The notes under the pieces were generated by a model. The model saw nothing but the letters and a program-made list of their open reading frames with translations. It ran no database searches and had not been told where the DNA came from. Below, piece by piece: positions 17,503 to 25,857 of a DNA stretch of 34,592 bases. This DNA comes from an uncultured Desulfobacterales bacterium (GTDB lineage: Bacteria > Desulfobacterota > Desulfobacteria > Desulfobacterales > JAFDCJ01). Each line of letters starts with the position of its first letter. Positions within the stretch are counted from its first letter, which is position 1. Where the stretch lies: assembly GCA_945787595.1 (NCBI GenBank), contig CALZJV010000022.1, positions 1-34,592 of the forward strand, in the 5' to 3' direction. The position numbers and the translations under genes were made by a program.

Positions 17503-17637
17503 TTAGGGTTCACGAATAAATAAGTTCACAATTTTAGGTGTTGAGGCGCCTGTCTGGCAAGGCGCGAAAATGCAGAAATATCTGGATATTCCGAGCTTTC
17601 GCAACGCAGCCAGGCGGGATGCATCGGCACATAAAAT
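17503..17637 (+). repeat. Direct repeat A, right copy
   Basis: Second copy of the element at 12185-12319, in the same orientation, matching from the TAGGGTTC flank to the ATAAAATG end. The reverse strand encodes a short reading (WLRCESSEYPDISAFSRLA) that is an artefact of the repeat. It lies in the leader of the toxin-antitoxin operon. Confidence 0.8.
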
Positions 17638-17678
17638 GTAAAGTTATTTTTGAGTAAGCCCTTAGCAGGAGAATAATT

Positions 17679-17972
17679 ATGGGTGCCGGTACAAAAGAAA
17701 CCATCAAAATGAAAGTGTTCCCTAAGGGTCAAGTGGTCATCCCTGTTTCATTGAGAAAAAAATACCAGATTGATATTGGTGACCGGATTGACGTGATATC
17801 TAAATCAGATGGTATTTTATTGAAACCTCTCCCAAAAGAAAATAGACAAAGGTCTTTAACTGAACGATTATTTGGCATCTTCAGCGACTATGCAGCCGGA
17901 AAAACAAGACCAACCAAGACTGATATCGAAAAGGCAACTGAAGCTGGTTTTACTGAAGGATGGAATAAATGA
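17679..17972 (+). CDS. AbrB/MazE-type antitoxin
   Basis: A 97-residue protein with an N-terminal swapped-hairpin AbrB/SpoVT DNA-binding domain (about 8-52: FPKGQVVIPVSLRKKYQIDIGDR is the signature region) and a C-terminal charged tail that would wrap the toxin. A GGAG ribosome binding site precedes the ATG. The stop TGA overlaps the start of the PIN-domain gene (ATGA), typical of a toxin-antitoxin operon; the complex probably represses its own promoter. Confidence 0.88.
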   Translation: MGAGTKETIKMKVFPKGQVVIPVSLRKKYQIDIGDRIDVISKSDGILLKPLPKENRQRSLTERLFGIFSDYAAGKTRPTKTDIEKATEAGFTEGWNK

Positions 17973-18370
17973 TCGCTCTATTGGACACCAATGTTCTGAT
18001 TCGATTCTTAACACATAATAAAGGCACGAAATATAAAAAGCTATATGCTTTATTTGAATCGCTGGAACTCGGCGAAATGCAGGTTGAGTTGAAGTTGATT
18101 GTTTTATTCCAGCTGATATTTGTTTTACAAAGCTTTTACAGAGTTCCCAAAGAACAAATTGCCGCTGGATTAACGGATCTCCTCAAGTATAAAGGAATTA
18201 CTATCAAGGAGAAAAAAATTGTTCAACGGGCACTGGAACTATGGCGTGAGGAAAATATGGAAATCGTGGACTGTTATCTAGTTGCTTGTCTGGAAAAAGA
18301 CGCCCAGAACATTTTATACAGTTATGATCAGGATTTCGACAAATTCAAGATAAACCGGAAAGAGCCTTAA
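17969..18370 (+). CDS. PIN-domain ribonuclease toxin (VapC-like)
   Basis: A 133-residue PIN domain. Acidic metal-binding residues are present: Asp6 in LLDTNVLIRFL, Asp in EIVDCYLVA and Asp in YSYDQDFDKF. The usual glutamate near residue 40-45 is probably one of those around ELGEMQVE. VapC toxins cleave tRNA or rRNA and are neutralised by the upstream antitoxin. Coupled to that gene by ATGA. Confidence 0.88.
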   Translation: MIALLDTNVLIRFLTHNKGTKYKKLYALFESLELGEMQVELKLIVLFQLIFVLQSFYRVPKEQIAAGLTDLLKYKGITIKEKKIVQRALELWREENMEIVDCYLVACLEKDAQNILYSYDQDFDKFKINRKEP

Positions 18371-18408
18371 CGATGAAAACTAAGGATATCCACTTTATAA
18401 CATGGATT

Positions 18409-18582
18409 TTAGTTTCTATCTTCATTAGGCTTTTCCAATAGATGAGGACAACCTACCTGTTCATTTTCGATTTTTTCAGTCTTGTTTACGAACTCATCAG
18501 GCCAAAGCATCCTCTGTAGTCTGTCCAGTTCATCTTGTCTTGATTCGACAGCTATAATGAGATCCAGAGACCCCAATAACGA
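18409..18582 (-). other. Possible C-terminal gene relic
   Basis: A minus-strand frame of ~57 codons, closed upstream by TGA and ending in TAA, has protein-like composition (DLIIAVESRQDELDRLQRML, then WPDEFVNKTEKIENEQ). There is no ATG and no ribosome binding site; a TTG could start it. I do not recognise the family. The rest of 18371-18777 shows nothing else. Confidence 0.3.
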
Positions 18583-18777
18583 TCATGACTTTAATCGCGT
18601 TTAATCTCGCATTCCGGTTATTTGCCAGAGACACCTGGTGGAACATCTTCGATCAAACCCAAGTAACCTGACCGCTTGCGGTGAACTAACAGTAGCGCTC
18701 ATTTGATGTTCATCGGTTTTTACGGTAGAGCCCTACCCCAGCCAGTCGGGGCAGGACTCCCTGTTGTCAAGACCGGT

Positions 18778-20745
18778 TTAATCCCTGTTTGCCTTCTTCT
18801 CCGTCTTGCGTGGCAAACCGATCACCGTACCGGCACGGCGACTGTCCGCGCCACCGAACTGCTGACCATTCTTCAGATCTACCACAACCGCCTGAACCGA
18901 ACCGATTACACTCGGCCCCGAGCGGACGTTGTGGCCAAGATCACGCAGTGCCTCAAGAACATCTTCATCAAAGCCCTCTTCATGCGAAGCACTACCACCT
19001 GAACTCGTTTGCGAAAGACGCGGTGCATCGATAGCGTCTTGTACCGACATATCGTGATCGATGATATTCAATGTCATGTTCACGACTGAATTAATAATCG
19101 TCGATCCGCCCGGTGATCCATATCCGGCAAAAAATTTACCATCCTTGAACAGCATAACGGGGGACATACTGCTGCGCGGTCGCTTGTACGGAGCTACATC
19201 GTTGGCGCCCGGGTTATAGTCTTCATCCTCCGGTTCGCCTTTTGCGGTAGGCGCCGAATTGAAGTCGGTGAGTTCGTTGTTAAGAAGGAAACCAAAGTCA
19301 GGGACGGTGATCCCGGTACCCCAGGTGCCCTCGATAGTCGACGTGTAAGAGACCGCGTTGCCCCAACGGTCGACAATTGAGAAGTGGGTGGTATTCACAC
19401 CTTCCGTTTCCTGCGGCACGGCCGCGATCATGAGCGTGTTACCGAGTGACGCAAAATTTGGGTCGTAAGGTCGTGGATCTCCGGCATCGATTGGATTAGC
19501 AATCACTGAATCTAGTTCGATTGAACTGCATCGCGGCTCCAGATAGCCATCCGAGATCAATCCATCAACTGGCAGGTCAACGAAATCAGCATCACCCATC
19601 CAAACTGACCGGCTTGCGAATGCAAGTCTCATCGATTCGATCATTACGTGCAGAGTATTGGTAGAGCCAAAGCCAAAGCCGGCGGCCTCATCGCCAATAG
19701 GAAACTGCTCTAAGCATTTGAGAATCTGCAGGACCGTCTGCCCACCTGATGAGGGAGGCCCCATCCCTTTGAGCGTAATACCTCGATAATCGCCAACGAC
19801 CGGTTCACGGATATCGGGGCCCGCATTATAATAATCGTTCAAGTCTTGCAGGGTCATTCTGCCCGCACCCTGAGGCCCCACCTCGGTTCGGTAACGCATC
19901 TGCGCATCGACAATGGCTTGAGCAACTTCTCCGGTGTAGAGCGCCGCGGGTCCCTGGTCTGCAATCATCTTAAAGGTCTTGGCCAAATCCGGTTGCACCA
20001 ATAAATATCCCTCTGGCAGAGGATCTCCATTGGGTAGCCGAAATTTCGCTTTGGTTTCAGGCCAGAAGGTAGTGCGCGAACTCGCGGTGAGAGCTGCAAG
20101 ACGGGCGTTGATATTAAAGCCTTCTTCCGCCAGTTTTATGGCTGGCTGCAATGCTTCTTTCAGCGAAATGGTCCCCCAGTTTGTAAGTGCCGCCGATACA
20201 CCGAGCAGTGTCCCCGGTACACCCACTGCAATGCCGCTCGTCGCACGTTCGGTAAAGTTAGTACTGGGTAGAGGATCTGATCCGATGCGATCCAGGCTGC
20301 TGTTTTCGTTACAGTTCGGATCACATTTCAGATACATAGTCGCTGAACCAGCTGCGGGTGTTTTTTCCCTGGAGTCAATGAAAACAGTCCGATTTTCATT
20401 GGGGATATGAACCCCCATGAATCCGCCACCGCCAATGCCGGACGATGTAGGTTCAACGACGTTCAACACAAACTGCACCACCGCCGCTGCATCGATGGCG
20501 TTACCGCCATTCTCCAGTACTACGGCGCCAGCCTCTGCTGCCAAGGGGTGCGCTGCCGTGACAACGCCTTTGCGATAACTTCGGGCGTCGCTGTTGGAAG
20601 GTACGCCAGGTGTATAGACAGGTTTGCTCCAGGAGAGCAGGGGTGTGAGAAATGCCAGCCCGAGGACCAGAGCAGTGCTTTGGATAAACGTAATGGCTCG
20701 CGGACGATACCGGGCCTTGCGCACTGAGATCATATTATTCTGCAT
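18778..20745 (-). CDS. ggt: Gamma-glutamyltransferase
   Basis: A 655-residue periplasmic gamma-glutamyltransferase (glutathione hydrolase). An N-terminal signal peptide (about 1-41, ending near LLSWS-KPV) is followed by the large-subunit body with AAHPLAAEAG, GGNAIDAA and SGIGGGGFM motifs. The autoprocessing site is NTTHFSIVD: Thr452 would become the N-terminal nucleophile of the small subunit, and it is followed by the GNAVSYTSTIE, PRSSMSP and GSPGG motifs that bind the gamma-glutamyl group. It removes gamma-glutamyl from glutathione and related peptides outside the cytoplasm. It has AAGGAG six bases before the start. It is somewhat longer than the E. coli enzyme (580) because of loops around 140-165 and 490-520. 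Monocistronic by context. Confidence 0.95.
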   Translation of the reverse strand: MQNNMISVRKARYRPRAITFIQSTALVLGLAFLTPLLSWSKPVYTPGVPSNSDARSYRKGVVTAAHPLAAEAGAVVLENGGNAIDAAAVVQFVLNVVEPTSSGIGGGGFMGVHIPNENRTVFIDSREKTPAAGSATMYLKCDPNCNENSSLDRIGSDPLPSTNFTERATSGIAVGVPGTLLGVSAALTNWGTISLKEALQPAIKLAEEGFNINARLAALTASSRTTFWPETKAKFRLPNGDPLPEGYLLVQPDLAKTFKMIADQGPAALYTGEVAQAIVDAQMRYRTEVGPQGAGRMTLQDLNDYYNAGPDIREPVVGDYRGITLKGMGPPSSGGQTVLQILKCLEQFPIGDEAAGFGFGSTNTLHVMIESMRLAFASRSVWMGDADFVDLPVDGLISDGYLEPRCSSIELDSVIANPIDAGDPRPYDPNFASLGNTLMIAAVPQETEGVNTTHFSIVDRWGNAVSYTSTIEGTWGTGITVPDFGFLLNNELTDFNSAPTAKGEPEDEDYNPGANDVAPYKRPRSSMSPVMLFKDGKFFAGYGSPGGSTIINSVVNMTLNIIDHDMSVQDAIDAPRLSQTSSGGSASHEEGFDEDVLEALRDLGHNVRSGPSVIGSVQAVVVDLKNGQQFGGADSRRAGTVIGLPRKTEKKANRD

Positions 20746-21062
20746 GATATTCTCCTTAATTATTGTAAAGGTTTCAATTAAAATGGGATCGCACCGGAAG
20801 TGTTTCGCGTGAACATAACCGCATCTACGCTGCCGCTCGCAAAAATTAAATCCGCAGCATTTATGTCAAATAGCCGCGTCTTTCAGACAACATATTTAAT
20901 GCGCCTATTTTATGGCCGGTTGCGATTTCTGTTTATTCGAGGCTTTCAGGAAGCCTTTGTTATCAATAAGCCTGGGTATTGGCCATGTCAAGAGTGATAC
21001 CAAGAATGAGCTAAAAAAGTGTCATTGCCAGGAGATCGGATAGTGAACAGAGAAGCTTTTCC
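20746..21062. other. Intergenic region upstream of ggt
   Basis: Should hold the ggt promoter on the minus strand. No confident -35/-10 pair, repeat or gene recognised. Confidence 0.4.
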
Positions 21063-21377
21063 CTAAGCTGCTTCTTTCCATTCGTAGCGGTGATGCAGTC
21101 CACCGACCCGGGGCAACTCAATCACCTTGGCGCCTTTGGCCGGTCTGCGCTGAACCAGGCGCTCAACGGGAGTGTCCTTCCCGAGTCCATAATGGTCTTT
21201 TGTTCGAATTTGAGGCCGTTTCTTAGGACGTTTCAGGATGGCCAACTGCTGCCGGAGCGCAAGGTTTTCCAAAGCCAAATCGGAATCCTTTTGGGGTCTC
21301 AAAACTATGTTCAAAATCAGTTTCAGCAACATCCTCATCATGTATGCAGACTTTGCAGGCCTGTGTGAAAATATCAA
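21063..21377 (-). mobile_element. Internally deleted IS3/IS481-type transposase remnant
   Basis: The N-terminal part (LALENLALRQQLAILKRPKK) is that of DDE integrase-type transposases with a LALRQQLAVLKR motif. After RTKD the frame jumps directly to the C-terminal tail of the same protein type (GLGKDTPVERLVQRRPAKG to GGLHHRYEWKEAA). About 200-250 residues holding the DDE core are missing, yet the frame is kept. I did not find clear terminal inverted repeats. Confidence 0.7.
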
Positions 21378-21829
21378 TAATTTCAGTTAGGACGGAATAT
21401 TTGCGAGCGACCGGGCGATAATATGATGCAGAGCACCGTCAACATCGATCCGTGATTTCCTTGGCATCGCTTTGCCTAATCATAACAATCTAATATTGTA
21501 AACTTTAAATAATTAGAACGTCCCTTATATTCCCCCTTATCCGCTTTGAAAAAGCAACTTCCTATCTTTCTTTTGTCGGTCTTTTACCGGCATTGATTTC
21601 AAATACTGTTAAGAACATTTACGATTGTCAATCATCAACTGTAAATTGAAGTTACAGTTATGATCTTAATTTGACCTATGGTGCTGCTGAAGATCTTTTA
21701 CCGCAATTAGTATTCATTTTAAATTCAATATGTTTTGGGTTTTTAGGATCTGGTTTAAAAGAAAATGTTACTTTGGCACGCTTCTTGTTTAATTAATTTA
21801 ACAAATAATTTGCGAAGGAGGCGTTCCCA
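21378..21829. other. AT-rich intergenic region
   Basis: About 450 bp of AT-rich sequence between the transposase relic and the putative small ORF. No gene, terminator or repeat recognised. Confidence 0.4.
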
Positions 21830-21955
21830 TTGGGGGCTGAACTGCACCATCAATCTGGCCTGCTACCAGAAATACAAAGAATAAAATTTGAAGACTCAAA
21901 CTGTGCTGTGAATCACCGTAAGACCGAAGAAGAACAAACTCCCCATAAATTTTAA
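21830..21955 (+). CDS. Possible small ORF, 41 aa, TTG start
   Basis: A TTG eight bases after a perfect AAGGAGG opens a 41-residue polar reading (ELHHQSGLLPEIQRIKFEDS) ending in TAA. The strong ribosome binding site is the only support; I know no family. It lies ~170 bp before the membrane protein gene and could be a leader peptide or chance. Confidence 0.3.
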   Translation: MGAELHHQSGLLPEIQRIKFEDSNCAVNHRKTEEEQTPHKF

Positions 21956-22127
21956 ACCTATATCGCACAATTGTATGAATTTGCTTTTTTAGCTGACGCC
22001 GATTTCTCATAACGATCCCGAATTGAATATTAGGTCACTTTATCACCTCGCTAACTTCGCTGATCTTTTCAACTTCCAAGACTTATTTCCAAGGCTAAAC
22101 AGATAAGTAGTTGAGAGGAGGCCGAAA

Positions 22128-23693
22128 ATGGAAACTCCAATTGTGGTTATCACTTATTTTATGGGTTTTCTCATGTCCTTTTTGGTTGGATACCAATCCA
22201 TTAATAAACGCTGGCTTACCATCGGCAATATGCCCACTTATCCGCGCTACCTAACCAGTCAAAGATTATACCATGTCGGTGTTATCGGATATGCACTGGT
22301 CTCAGGATTGTTTTTCATTGCCGTCACGGTTTACTGGGTACCCTTGCAACCTCTTCTATCTTTAGTGTTAGGCCAAATGAATTTAGGCACTGATGCTATC
22401 AACCGGATTACCGCGGAGGAGGCCTTAGCACCAATACTAGCGGTTGCCCTTGTTATATACCTGATTAGGTGGAACAGCCCTTATAATCCGCTTCTGATTG
22501 TGCAGAACGCCGTTTATGATTTTGCCGCCATTCCAAGGAAAGCATATGAAGTGCACTCCACGATACAGAATTCACAGTTTTTTGAAAAATATGAAAACCG
22601 TGCGGAAGAAATAATAGCGGAATTAAATGTTGAAAACAGTTTGAATAAAGGCGATTTCGAAAAAAATCAAAAAAGTTTAGAATTTCGATGGGCGAATGTT
22701 TGCATGCTCTATTTCGAAGTTGACAATTTTGCAAAAGATTCCTCTTATCGCCGTTTTTTTGCCGAAAAATCGTTGAATTGGCCCCAAATTCAGTCTGAAC
22801 ACGTTCATTTATCCGAAGAAGTCGCCCGGTGGAAAAAAGCCGAACCCGATTACATCAACTCTATCCAACTAATACAACAGTTAGAAAAAATTCAAGATCA
22901 GTTGTTATGGTTTCTGACTTTTCTGCACATTTTTGGCAGTAATTCCGAGGAAGCACTTTGGGAAAAGATTGATCAGTACAGCACCAAAACCAGTGAGACG
23001 CGATTGCTATCACCATCTAAGGAAATTGCTGTAGTTGGAATTGGAATTGCTTTCGCGACATTAGGCGGGCATGAATTGGGAATTCTGTTCTGCAAATGGT
23101 TTTTATCAAACTCCGCCGAAACCCCTCAATTTTTCACTTTTGAAGCTCTAAAATGGCTGCCCTTTGCCATGTGTGCAGTATGGGGTCCGGTAGCTATTAA
23201 TACGCTTATTCGCTGCAAACTGGCACGGACGTTTCCTCCCGGAGAGAGAGAATATTGGGGAATGTATATTGCTATGTTTCTTTTAACATTTATTTTGAGT
23301 CTTTGCGCTTTCGTAATGGTGGATTTTGTTATGATGTATTTTCGTGATACGCAAATGGAAGTCTACCTTCTTAAAGATCGGTTTAAGGTCTTCGCACGCT
23401 GGAGTATTTTTCCTGCGCTTATTGGAAGCTATTGTCTGTATTGTATTGATCGTCATCGATTGCTGGAAAAAAACAAATCCATCAAGCTCAAGCTTACCGG
23501 CAGCATTCAAAGAGCCCTTCTTTTTGGCATAGCTGGATCCTTTTTGGGTCTATTTGCGACGGCCACCTTTTCATCATCCGCACTTCGTATTACAGTAATC
23601 ACGACTCTGTTTTTAATCATGGCCGGGACAGCATTTATTCTTAATTATGACTCCAAGCGAAAGGAATCTCAATTTTCAGAAGTTTCGGATTAA
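22128..23693 (+). CDS. Multi-pass membrane protein of unknown function
   Basis: A 521-residue protein I do not recognise. Predicted helices cluster as three at the N-terminus (about 5-25, 50-75, 93-113) and six at the C-terminus (about 300-320, 342-362, 385-410, 428-448, 463-485, 490-508). Between them is a soluble domain (about 125-295) rich in Glu, Lys and Asn that may form coiled helices (RAEEIIAELNVENSLNK). No transporter signature, nucleotide-binding motif or catalytic pattern is seen. The start is well supported by GAGAGGAGG eight bases upstream. No co-directional partner, so its role is open. Confidence 0.8.
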   Translation: METPIVVITYFMGFLMSFLVGYQSINKRWLTIGNMPTYPRYLTSQRLYHVGVIGYALVSGLFFIAVTVYWVPLQPLLSLVLGQMNLGTDAINRITAEEALAPILAVALVIYLIRWNSPYNPLLIVQNAVYDFAAIPRKAYEVHSTIQNSQFFEKYENRAEEIIAELNVENSLNKGDFEKNQKSLEFRWANVCMLYFEVDNFAKDSSYRRFFAEKSLNWPQIQSEHVHLSEEVARWKKAEPDYINSIQLIQQLEKIQDQLLWFLTFLHIFGSNSEEALWEKIDQYSTKTSETRLLSPSKEIAVVGIGIAFATLGGHELGILFCKWFLSNSAETPQFFTFEALKWLPFAMCAVWGPVAINTLIRCKLARTFPPGEREYWGMYIAMFLLTFILSLCAFVMVDFVMMYFRDTQMEVYLLKDRFKVFARWSIFPALIGSYCLYCIDRHRLLEKNKSIKLKLTGSIQRALLFGIAGSFLGLFATATFSSSALRITVITTLFLIMAGTAFILNYDSKRKESQFSEVSD

Positions 23694-23927
23694 AAACCAT
23701 TGGGGGCAACCCGTAAGATGTAAGCCTTTTAACCGTACTATAGGCGGTCAAGAAATGGCTTCGTCGAGTCTATAACGAGATGTGCGCCATCCATTCCAAA
23801 TATGCAACAAAAAAGGGGAACACTGCCCTAAAGGGGTACCCCTAATATTACTGGTACTCCCGATCTGCTCCGCAATTGATCAAAAAAATATGCAAAATTC
23901 CGTCATTGGGATCAGGAGACTTTCGAC
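23694..23927. other. Intergenic region before accessory mosaic
   Basis: No gene recognised. Marks the passage from the 17.7-23.7 kb genes into the repeat-divided region. Confidence 0.4.
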
Positions 23928-23987
23928 AAGCTCAGAACAGGTTTGAATCCTCCAAAGGCGGATTTCGCTGACGCTCAACCTGCGGCC
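23928..23987. repeat. 60-bp repeat B, copy 1
   Basis: GACAAGCTCAGAACAGG followed by TTTGAATCCTCCAAAGG and GCGGATTTCGCTG-CGCTCAACCTGCGGC. It recurs at 30208-30267 with one or two differences. Both copies lie at the left of a tRNA-Arg att segment. Confidence 0.75.
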
Positions 23988-24166
23988 TACGGATTCGTAG
24001 ACCAGGATTATTAGAATTAAAAAATGCTATAATTACAACCAGTTGATTCTATACCACTTTTTCAACTAACTTTTGGTTTCGTTTGGAACCATTTGGAAAT
24101 ATTTGACCTTGACGGGCACAATTTGGGCACAATCCTACCAAGAAATGATAGAGGTAATAAAAAAAG
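23977..24166 (-). repeat. att-like repeat C copy 1: partial tRNA-Arg 3' segment plus conserved flank
   Basis: The reverse strand carries CTACGAATCCGTAGGCCGCAGG (anticodon loop, 3' anticodon stem, variable loop and start of the T-stem of tRNA-Arg(ACG)); the T-arm and acceptor are replaced by repeat B. To the right is the flank shared by all copies (TTTTTCAACTAACTTTTGG, then TTTGACCTTGACGGGCAC and the doubled GGGCACAAT). Confidence 0.7.
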
Positions 24167-24199
24167 GATGGTATCAATATTTATTTTAGCAAGCAGCGA

Positions 24200-24628
24200 T
24201 CAGGAAATTGGATTTTGCCATCTTAAGTTGGGGAATCTTCCAAAATCGCCGTCGGCTGAGCATAAAATGAGCCCATGCTCAATAGCCAAGGCTGCCAGGT
24301 GAGCATCCGGCACCAGGTTGGCTGTTATATTCAGATCAATTAGGAGACCTTCCAGGATTTCGACGTGCCGTTCTGCCGGTCGAGGAATCCAAGCGGATGG
24401 ACATTCCAGCCATTCTTTTATTTGTTTCCACGCGTCTTTTATCGATTCGGGCCGTTCGAATATCCGCGGATTTGTTACGATTCGTAAAAATCCCAGCAAA
24501 CTTGGCCACGGCAGGCCAACCGGTGCGGACGCATTTAGGCATTCGTCCAACCAACTTTTAGCATCGAAATGCTGTGGAAGATTATTCACATGGGCGTAAA
24601 TGAGGAGGTTGGCATCAATCAAAATCAC
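24200..24628 (-). CDS. PIN-domain ribonuclease toxin (VapC-like)
   Basis: A 142-residue PIN protein with Asp4 (ILIDANLLIYAHV), a Pro-Trp-Ser-Leu segment typical of TA-type PIN toxins (LPWPSLLGFLRIVTNPRIF), Asp in VPDAHLAALA and Asp-Asp in SADGDFGRF. It starts with GTG overlapping the antitoxin stop (GTGA), so translation is coupled. Unlike the PIN toxin at 17969 it pairs with a ribbon-helix-helix antitoxin. Confidence 0.88.
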   Translation of the reverse strand: MILIDANLLIYAHVNNLPQHFDAKSWLDECLNASAPVGLPWPSLLGFLRIVTNPRIFERPESIKDAWKQIKEWLECPSAWIPRPAERHVEILEGLLIDLNITANLVPDAHLAALAIEHGLILCSADGDFGRFPNLRWQNPIS

Positions 24629-24873
24629 TTAAATGTGTCACCTTCCGCAACAGCAATAACCTCGGAAATGTCGTCGAGGTTGGCGAATTGACAACGTCCC
24701 AAACTAACTGAACGAGTCTCGTATCGTTTTCTTCGCCGGGGTGGTTTAGTCATATCTCTGAGGCCATGTCGTAAAGCTTGGTTTATAATTACCTTCAAGC
24801 TTGTATTACGCGCGGTGCGAACGGTCTCTAAAAGTTTGGCGACATCATCTTCTATCGTAAGCGTTGTTCTCAT
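24625..24873 (-). CDS. VapB-like ribbon-helix-helix antitoxin
   Basis: An 82-residue protein. The N-terminal MRTTLTIEDDVAKLLETVRT is a classic RHH beta-strand and helix, followed by a basic middle (PPRRRKRYETR) and a hydrophobic toxin-binding tail (DDISEVIAVAEG). No Shine-Dalgarno is seen, and the predicted start point of transcription is almost at the ATG, so the mRNA may be leaderless. Confidence 0.85.
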   Translation of the reverse strand: MRTTLTIEDDVAKLLETVRTARNTSLKVIINQALRHGLRDMTKPPRRRKRYETRSVSLGRCQFANLDDISEVIAVAEGDTFK

Positions 24874-24874
24874 A

Positions 24875-24910
24875 CATCAAAACATAGTTCATTTGATGCG
24901 CTGATGTCAA
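24875..24910 (-). promoter_or_regulatory. vapBC promoter with overlapping operator
   Basis: Reading the minus strand: TTGACA (24910-24905), 18-bp spacer, TATGTT (24886-24881), ATG at 24873. A perfect inverted repeat CATCAAA-N10-TTTGATG (24875-24898) covers the -10 and start point, where a dimeric RHH antitoxin would block RNA polymerase. Confidence 0.6.
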
Positions 24911-24968
24911 GAAACATTCAACAGATGTCTATTAAATTTCAAAAAATGGGGCATATTCATTGAAGGGA

Positions 24969-25110
24969 TTGGTTGAGTGACGCCTATTATTTTTCGCTCC
25001 GAACTTGTTGGTAACCATTTTTAGTGTCCTAATCGGGTGCCCTTGAAACCAATGCCCACTCCAAAAAAAAGGCTTCGGAATTAAAATTCGTAGGCCTCTA
25101 TAATTACTGG
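24969..25110 (-). repeat. Repeat D copy 1 with rho-independent terminator
   Basis: Diverged copy (~75% by eye) of 32264-32405, sharing GCTCCGAACTTGTT, CGGGTG and TTGAAACCAA blocks. Both hold, on the minus strand, a hairpin followed by eight T; here the stem is 25071-25096 and the T-tract is 25070-25063. Stem sequences differ between copies while position is kept. Confidence 0.65.
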
Positions 25111-25221
25111 TCCATTCGTTGAACTACTTAATATTTAGAATCAAGGCGTGAAATTCCGCTTCCTGGGGGATTTTGCTAAAACTCAAACTGCCAACTTGGT
25201 TCGTATCCTGGCGGTCCCGCT

Positions 25222-25263
25222 AAAATAAAAAAAGTCGAGGTTTGGTGATCTTCCCCGACTTTT
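25222..25263 (-). terminator. Rho-independent terminator after tRNA-Arg 3' segment
   Basis: Minus-strand stem AAAGTCGGGG / CCTCGACTTT (one G-T pair) followed by a T-rich tract, 11 bp after the CCA end of the tRNA segment. This looks like the terminator of a former complete tRNA-Arg gene. Confidence 0.7.
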
Positions 25264-25273
25264 GTAATTTTGA

Positions 25274-25437
25274 TGGTGCGCCAGGCAGGATTTGAACCTG
25301 CGGCCTACGGATTCATAGACCAGGATTCTAAAAATTCAAAAATGTTGTAATTACAACAGGTTGATTCTATTCAACTTTTTCAACTAACTTTTGGTTTCGT
25401 TTGGAAATGTTTGGAAAAATTTGACCTTGACGGGCAG
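25274..25437 (-). repeat. att-like repeat C copy 2: 45-nt tRNA-Arg(ACG) 3' half plus flank
   Basis: 25274-25318 reverse-complemented is the 3' half of a tRNA from the anticodon loop to CCA: a CTACGAA-type loop (one base changed here, CTATGAA), TCCGT stem, GGTTCAAATCC T-arm and TGGCGCACCA end. The 5' half is absent: the bases before the loop do not pair with TCCGT. From 25319 rightward the common flank follows as far as GACGGGCAG. Confidence 0.75.
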
Positions 25438-25440
25438 ATT

Positions 25441-25770
25441 TAAGGTTAGCTGAACAAATACACAATAGAATCAGAATATTGTCCGGATTTGACTAAGGCA
25501 CGTTATGTGCCACAATAATTGCAAGGCTGAAATTGTGTATATTTGTCATTGTGTAATATGCAAAATACCACAGGTCATAAATGAAGCATATTTGCTAAAT
25601 AAAATACCTGTATTGGGCATATTGGCCCATTTCTAAAACCTTGGCTCAAAATTATATTGAAAGTCATATCTTTGACGGATTATTCCCATCTTTCTTCCCA
25701 CATTTATTTTCCAATATTTTAGCAGCTTATTAACTAATTGAAATTAATTAAAAAATAAATATTATAAAAA
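25441..25770. other. AT-rich intergenic region upstream of OmpA-like lipoprotein
   Basis: No gene recognised. A TTTGCTAAATAAAAT block at 25593-25607 recurs at 26610-26624 on the other side of the lipoprotein gene. Confidence 0.4.
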
Positions 25771-25771
25771 T

Positions 25772-25787
25772 TGGCATAATTTCTGCT
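25772..25787 (+). promoter_or_regulatory. Candidate sigma54 promoter
   Basis: TGGCATAATTTCTGCT: GG and GC are separated by exactly 10 bases as in the -24/-12 class, with TGGCA and TGCT elements kept. It lies ~70 bp before the OmpA-like gene in a very AT-rich stretch. No upstream enhancer site could be assigned. Confidence 0.35.
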
Positions 25788-25857
25788 TATTTTTTTTAAA
25801 TTAAAAAAATTGCCTTCTTTTAAATGTTTTAAAATTTCAATCAATGGGGATATGGCG

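Noticed and set aside
17526..17732. Minus-strand 68-residue ORF over repeat A
   Set aside because: The translation reflects the hairpin repeat and appears antisense to the antitoxin start; not a gene.
25274..25318. Functional tRNA-Arg gene
   Set aside because: Only the 3' half is present; the bases where the 5' anticodon stem should be do not pair and no D-arm or 5' acceptor is found. The same holds at 30343.
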